Assembly: GCA_013054445.1 (NCBI GenBank)
Contig: JAAMPI010001696.1
Coordinates: 1 to 11,325, forward strand
DNA: 11,325 nucleotides
Direction: 5' to 3'
From: Cudoniella acicularis
Lineage: Eukaryota; Ascomycota; Leotiomycetes; Helotiales; Helotiaceae
The notes below the pieces were generated by a model. The model did not search any database, had not been told where the DNA came from, and saw only the letters and a program-made list of their open reading frames with translations. A program made the position numbers and the translations under genes. Positions within the stretch are counted from its first letter, which is position 1, and each line of letters begins with the position of its first letter. Below, piece by piece: positions 8,501 through 11,325 of this stretch.

Positions 8501-9770
8501 TTCGATGAATTCTTTCGACATCTCTTTTGCATATCCTCCAGCTCCCGAACCATCTTCTTCAATTTCAACCTCAATAAACTCTGCGCCAAGCGATTGTACT
8601 TGTTCACGAGCAGCAGGACGTGTATCAAATCCTCGCACAATGGCTCCAAGGCGGCGTGCCTAAAAATATTCACAAAGGCCACAATAATAAGAATGAGAAA
8701 AACTTACTGTTGCAATAGCACTTAGACCTGCGACACCAGCTCCGATGACAAGAACTTTGCATGGAGGGATCTGATTTGGTTGGCAAAAGGAACAAAGTTA
8801 ATGGCGGAATCGGCTTACCTTCCTAAATTTGATTGTCAGCAAAATTTCATTCTGTGGTACCTGGGCTATCCCCGACTTACCCGGCTGCAGTGACCTGCCC
8901 AGTCATGAACCTGCCGAAATGATTGGAAGCTTCCAACACAGCCTTGTAACCCGCGATATTGGCCATGGAACTTCATACCACGTGATCAGCACATTGTTTC
9001 CACTTCAGTACTAGAACAGAACACACCTCAAGGCGTCAAACACTTGAGCCCTAGATATTCTAGGTATCATATCCATTGCAAAAGCTGTAGTGCCTCTGCT
9101 TGCCAGCTTTTCCACAACATCCCTGTTTTGTGCTGGATAAACGAATGAAATAAGTGTTGTTCCATCTCTAAGTCGATCGACCTCGCTGACTGGCCCATCG
9201 AAACTTGGCGCTCTAACTTTCAAAAGAATATCGCTGTCAGACCAAATAGTGCTGCTTTCGCCCAATGTTACACCAGCTTTCTCATATGCTTGATCGGTGA
9301 ATTGTGCCTCCGCTCCAGCTCCACGCTCGACTAGGACTCGCTTAAAACCTTTCTTTAGTAGCAAAGCCGCATTTTGAGGTGTAATTGCTACTCGACGTTC
9401 GTTTGGGTATGTCTCGCGGACGACACCAATGGTAATACCAGAGTATGGAGTTGTATGTACGGGTGGAACGAATTCAGATGGTGAGCCGGGGGAAACGGAC
9501 GCATTTCTATAGGGGACAAGTGCAGTTACTTGTGGACGGATATGTTTTCGCCCTTCAATCCACTTTTGAGTCGGTCGGTAGAGGGGTCGCACATGTCGAA
9601 TTGCTGGAGCCAATTAATTAGCAGATTCCCAGGGAGGTCCAGCAGAGTTAAAGAAGAAGGCTGCAGGTACCTAAAAGTCTAAGATGTGATTGCTGAGATA
9701 GCACCGCTGCTGAGCGAATGCCAGCTCGACACTGCCCGAGGGAATGCCGCATGGTCGATGAAGTTATCAT
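5571..9770 (-). CDS. NNT: Mitochondrial NAD(P)+ transhydrogenase, proton-translocating; 17 exons, frame break in exon 14
   Basis: The enzyme transfers hydride between NADH and NADP+ using the inner-membrane proton gradient. Exons (descending): 9770-9671, 9603-9027, 8970-8881, 8822-8819, 8770-8708, 8659-8399, 8346-8229, 8181-7720, 7668-7516, 7468-7166, 7118-6948, 6902-6645, 6596-6463, 6417-6103, 6046-5858, 5763-5689, 5617-5571. The product would be about 1106 residues if one base is restored in exon 14, normal for the family. Residues 1-60 are Arg-rich with almost no acids, a mitochondrial presequence. Domain I (NAD(H)) starts near 90 with [12 protein letters not shown] and has GAGVAG at 267-272 and YAKEMS. 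A Pro-rich linker leads to membrane domain II (about 480-900). Domain III (NADP(H)) has [20 protein letters not shown] and [10 protein letters not shown] start at 9752 is also in frame. Family very sure; ends and splices well supported; function depends on the frame break. Confidence 0.93.
5764..5857 (-). other. NNT: NNT intron 15 (94 bp) with a T10 run near its donor
   Basis: The donor is GTATGT, followed by a run of ten T (plus-strand A run at 5838-5847). A TACTAAC branch precedes the acceptor ACAG. It is phase 1 and is the longest intron of the gene. A homopolymer of this length is prone to slippage but is intronic, so it does not affect the frame. Confidence 0.8.
6277..6300 (-). other. 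NNT: Frame break in NNT exon 14 before the NADP(H) domain
   Basis: From the start of exon 14 at 6417 the frame encodes a good linker ending [10 protein letters not shown], then runs into TAA at 6279-6277. The conserved domain III frame ([11 protein letters not shown]) begins about 6289 in the -1 frame. Exon 14 is 315 nt, but phase 0 at its start and phase 1 at its end require 316 (or 319), which independently shows one missing base. The likely place is within 6300-6287. If real, the product loses domain III and is inactive. Confidence 0.85.
6418..6462 (-). other. NNT: NNT intron 13 (45 bp), GC-AG type
   Basis: The exon ends TATATCATG and the intron begins GCAAGT, the usual strong context of GC donors. 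It has the near-perfect branch TACTAAC close to its 3' end and a TCAG acceptor. Splicing joins SYIM to CVAMNR in phase 0, as expected for the end of domain II. No GT donor nearby gives this join. Confidence 0.85.
8347..8398 (-). other. NNT: NNT intron 6 with tandem acceptors 7 nt apart
   Basis: The donor is GTAAGC. Protein continuity ([13 protein letters not shown]) requires the acceptor CTCAG ending at 8347. A nearer TGTAG ends at 8354 but sits only about 6 nt past the CTGAT branch A at 8360, and its use would shift the frame to an early stop. Confidence 0.8.
8819..8822 (-). other. NNT: 4-nt microexon (exon 4) of the transhydrogenase gene
   Basis: The minus strand reads ATTTAG|GAAG|GTAAGC. 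Exon 3 ends in phase 2 (GCC GG) and exon 5 begins in phase 0 (ATC CCT CCA). Inserting GAAG gives GGG AAG, the Gly-Lys that precedes the Rossmann strand in this family. Joining exon 3 directly to exon 5 shifts the frame and meets TAA 16 codons later. The flanking introns are 8880-8823 (58 bp, CTGAC branch) and 8818-8771 (48 bp). Confidence 0.85.
9604..9670 (-). other. NNT: NNT intron 1 (67 bp), separates presequence exon
   Basis: The donor is GTACCT, the branch point is GCTAAT and the acceptor is CCAG. It is phase 1 inside an alanine codon. It links a 33-codon exon with the basic presequence to the main domain I exon. Without it, that frame has only a TTG at 9613 and no ATG, so the upstream exon is strongly favoured. 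Confidence 0.8.
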
Positions 9771-9873
9771 GGTCGAGAGCTGCGGGCGAGGAAGACGACG
9801 GTGTGTCGCAGGTAGGAGTTAGCATTTGCGAAAAGAAACTCACTCTTGGAGGCGGCTAGGAGCGGCGGTAACG

Positions 9874-9897
9874 AGCTGGCAAGCTGGCAGGCTGGCG
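9874..9897 (+). repeat. 8-bp tandem repeat AGCTGGCA x3
   Basis: Two perfect copies (9874-9881, 9882-9889) are followed by a third copy with two changes, GGCTGGCG (9890-9897). It lies about 100 bp upstream of the transhydrogenase start, probably in its leader or promoter. Confidence 0.75.
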
Positions 9898-10201
9898 AGG
9901 TGGCCTTGCTGGCTTTCACATGAAGGGACGAGTGGAAGGGTGAGGTCACACAAGAGTCTCGGTCCTGGGAGTACCAGTGAATATGTATACAGTACCTCGC
10001 GAAGGAGGGAGAGGGGTATTCGTTTGTGGGTTATGAAGGGTCGTAGGTACACTTGCAGATGCAGATGCGCATATTAACAGGCGGTACGAAGGTGGGATCG
10101 TTCGCCCCGGGCACAGCCAGCATGGCTGGAGGCTGGAGCCTTTTGCGTGTCTGGTCGACTTGATGGTCGTGCTTGAACCGTCACCTGCCAGTCTGATTCG
10201 C

Positions 10202-10233
10202 GGGGTGCGATGTGGGGTGTCTGGGGTGCGGGG
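10202..10233 (+). other. Possible G-quadruplex tract
   Basis: Four GGGG runs lie at 10202-10205, 10214-10217, 10223-10226 and 10230-10233, with linkers of 8, 5 and 3 nt. The tract is about 430 bp upstream of the transhydrogenase start and G-rich on the plus strand, which is the template strand for that gene. Folding is not demonstrated. Confidence 0.4.
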
Positions 10234-10696
10234 AAGGCGTCGAAAATCGCATCAAAGCCGCCCGAGCCCCAGCCAACGTCTTCTTTAGCCCTCAATGGCG
10301 AAGAGAGGCGGATCGAGCGGAGAGCCTAGGTAACAACTGTACCCCTTGAGGCAGGTCGTCCGAAAGTAGGCCGTGGATATCGATTCGCAGACAAAAGAAA
10401 AACATTCGACCTTTTTTGCCGTGGGTGCCTCGTACAAACCTACCATCGTAAAGAGCGCGTGCAGCTATTATTATCCCGGAGCATCGGAAGCTGCAGCTGC
10501 AGTCCATATTTCGGCTTCGAGAAGAATGAAAAATAGCGCGGCTGTAAGACATAACGGATGTGGTGTGACCTCTGTTTCAAGAGATTTGTGCTAGTGGATG
10601 AAATTAAAAAAGGAAATGCGGCCTGCATGAATGAGGCTGCAACGCGCTGCGTTCTTGGGTAAGTGAAGTGGGGCTAAAATGGGTTAAAAGCCGCTG

Positions 10697-10702
10697 CACG
10701 TG
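10697..10702. promoter_or_regulatory. E-box CACGTG (first of three)
   Basis: A palindromic bHLH target, followed by A (CACGTGA). In fungi such sites bind Cbf1-, Pho4- or SREBP-like factors. It lies about 930 bp upstream of the transhydrogenase start. Occupancy is inference. Confidence 0.4.
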
Positions 10703-10849
10703 ATAATCCCTGTTTTGTGGATGGAAATTCTAGGTTGGTAATTTGGGAATTTAGGAACTGAAGAGGAACTTCACTCGTGCATGTATCCATATTGGTGGTT
10801 GTATATGGAAGTATGAGTGACTTCTGAGGGGGTGGGTGGCTGAGAGGAA

Positions 10850-10855
10850 CACGTG
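10850..10855. promoter_or_regulatory. E-box CACGTG (second of three)
   Basis: The context is ACACGTGATATC, similar to the first site's CACGTGATAATC. It lies exactly 153 bp from both neighbouring sites. Confidence 0.4.
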
Positions 10856-11002
10856 ATATCAAATGTTGAAGGTACGCAGGGAGATCAAGGCAGAAAAAGC
10901 CTCGGGAAGGGGTGGTTATGCCATCCCAGAAGCGGGAAAATAGCTAGAGCTGAAAGCTAATATTGGAACAGCTATACATAAGTAATTCGAATTATTTTCA
11001 CT

Positions 11003-11008
11003 CACGTG
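11003..11008. promoter_or_regulatory. E-box CACGTG (third of three)
   Basis: It sits in a perfect 8-bp palindrome, TCACGTGA (11002-11009), about 120 bp beyond the stop codon of the minus-strand GPI-protein gene, so it may fall in that gene's 3' UTR rather than in a promoter. Confidence 0.35.
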
Positions 11009-11125
11009 AATCTGGTCTGGTCTGCACAAGAAGGGAGATGTTCTCGCGCTAGACGACCAAGCCATAGGCAGTAGTCGCATCAAATTGTGGTATCATTCTC
11101 CTCAAACACACCTCATATCTCGTAT

Positions 11126-11325
11126 CTACAACATCACAACAGCAGCAGCCAGTGCTCCAAGTCCAGCGATCACTGCCCCACCACTCCTCTTCAGATTGGC
11201 CGCACCACCATTAGACGTTGGCCGGCCCGTACTCGTCGCATTTCCACTCGCTGTTCCATTTCCTGTTGTGGCCGTGGCATTTGCATTCGTGACGTTGAAT
11301 GAGTTCCCAAACAGCACTTTCACCC
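11126..11325 (-). CDS. C-terminal end of a GPI-anchored cell-surface protein (partial)
   Basis: The frame is open from the window edge to TAG at 11128-11126, giving about 65 residues. There is no ATG start in this part; the first codon seen is GTG and the gene continues to the right of the window. After VKVLFGNSF comes an Asn/Thr/Ser/Gly-rich stretch with four N-glycosylation sequons (NVT, NAT, NGT, NAT). A basic LKR and a small-residue SGG patch follow, then a hydrophobic end (AVIAGLGALAAAVVML). A glycosylated Ser/Thr stalk, a small-residue omega site and a C-terminal hydrophobic tail form the standard GPI-attachment layout of fungal wall and membrane proteins. The functional domain is outside the window, so the activity is unknown. 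An intron beginning at the GTGAAA near the edge cannot be excluded. Confidence 0.75.
   Translation of the reverse strand, partial: VKVLFGNSFNVTNANATATTGNGTASGNATSTGRPTSNGGAANLKRSGGAVIAGLGALAAAVVML

Larger units (their letters stand above)
9771..11125. other. Long non-coding stretch upstream of NNT
   Basis: No open frame here on either strand has recognisable motifs, and I see no tRNA or other RNA gene. It must contain the NNT promoter and 5' leader at its left end and the 3' flank of the GPI-protein gene at its right end. It carries three CACGTG boxes, a G-run tract and an 8-bp tandem repeat, listed separately. A short gene with several introns cannot be excluded by eye. Confidence 0.55.

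Noticed and set aside
5571..9770. Calling the whole transhydrogenase locus a pseudogene
   Set aside because: Sixteen introns keep proper sites and phase, and every conserved motif is intact. One base discrepancy alone does not justify it.
10491..10502. Perfect 12-bp palindrome CTGCAGCTGCAG
   Set aside because: It is a short alternation of GCAG/CTGC with no flanking symmetry and no nearby gene start. It is likely chance.
10292..10628. Open frames on both strands between NNT and the GPI-protein gene
   Set aside because: They are short, of mixed composition and without motifs, and they overlap each other. This is typical of random open frames in moderately GC-rich DNA.
1..11325. CRISPR array, insertion sequence, tRNA or rRNA genes
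   Set aside because: No spaced direct repeats, terminal inverted repeats with a transposase, or cloverleaf/rRNA-like sequences were seen on either strand.

Overview
The window is nuclear DNA of a filamentous ascomycete (Pezizomycotina). The evidence is protein genes split by short GT-AG introns (about 45-140 bp) with CTAAC/CTGAC-type branch points, an NDT80/PhoG-type transcription factor, a fungus-specific lysine/glutamate-rich protein, a mitochondrial-type NAD(P) transhydrogenase and a GPI-anchored glycoprotein tail. I cannot name the genus. No bacterial, phage, CRISPR, rRNA, tRNA or transposon feature is visible.

Layout: positions 1-751 hold no gene I can support and are the upstream region of the first gene. 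752-2759 (+) is a two-exon NDT80-family transcription factor of 622 residues. 2760-3559 is its 3' side plus the promoter of the next gene, with a G-run tract. 3560-4556 (+) is a two-exon gene for a 312-residue charged protein resembling the fungal DUF2011 family. 4557-5570 is a convergent intergenic region filled with short pentamer-type repeats. 5571-9770 (-) is a 17-exon gene for proton-translocating NAD(P)+ transhydrogenase, with a mitochondrial presequence. 9771-11125 is a long non-coding stretch with E-boxes, a G-quadruplex-like tract and a small tandem repeat. 11126-11325 (-) is the 3' end of a GPI-anchored protein gene that starts outside the window.

The transhydrogenase gene is the richest part. 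Reconstructing its exons from reading frame and protein conservation gives a 4-nt microexon, a GC-AG intron, an intron whose proper acceptor lies 7 nt past a nearer AG, and a strong excess of phase-1 introns that split glycine codons. It also has a one-base frame break just before the NADP(H)-binding domain. The break could be a sequencing or assembly error, a damaged allele, or evidence of unusual splicing.

The genes do not form an evident cluster or pathway. They are a regulator, a probable nuclear or nucleolar basic protein, a mitochondrial redox enzyme and a cell-surface protein. I found no convincing new biological system. The most unusual material is the gene structure of the transhydrogenase.
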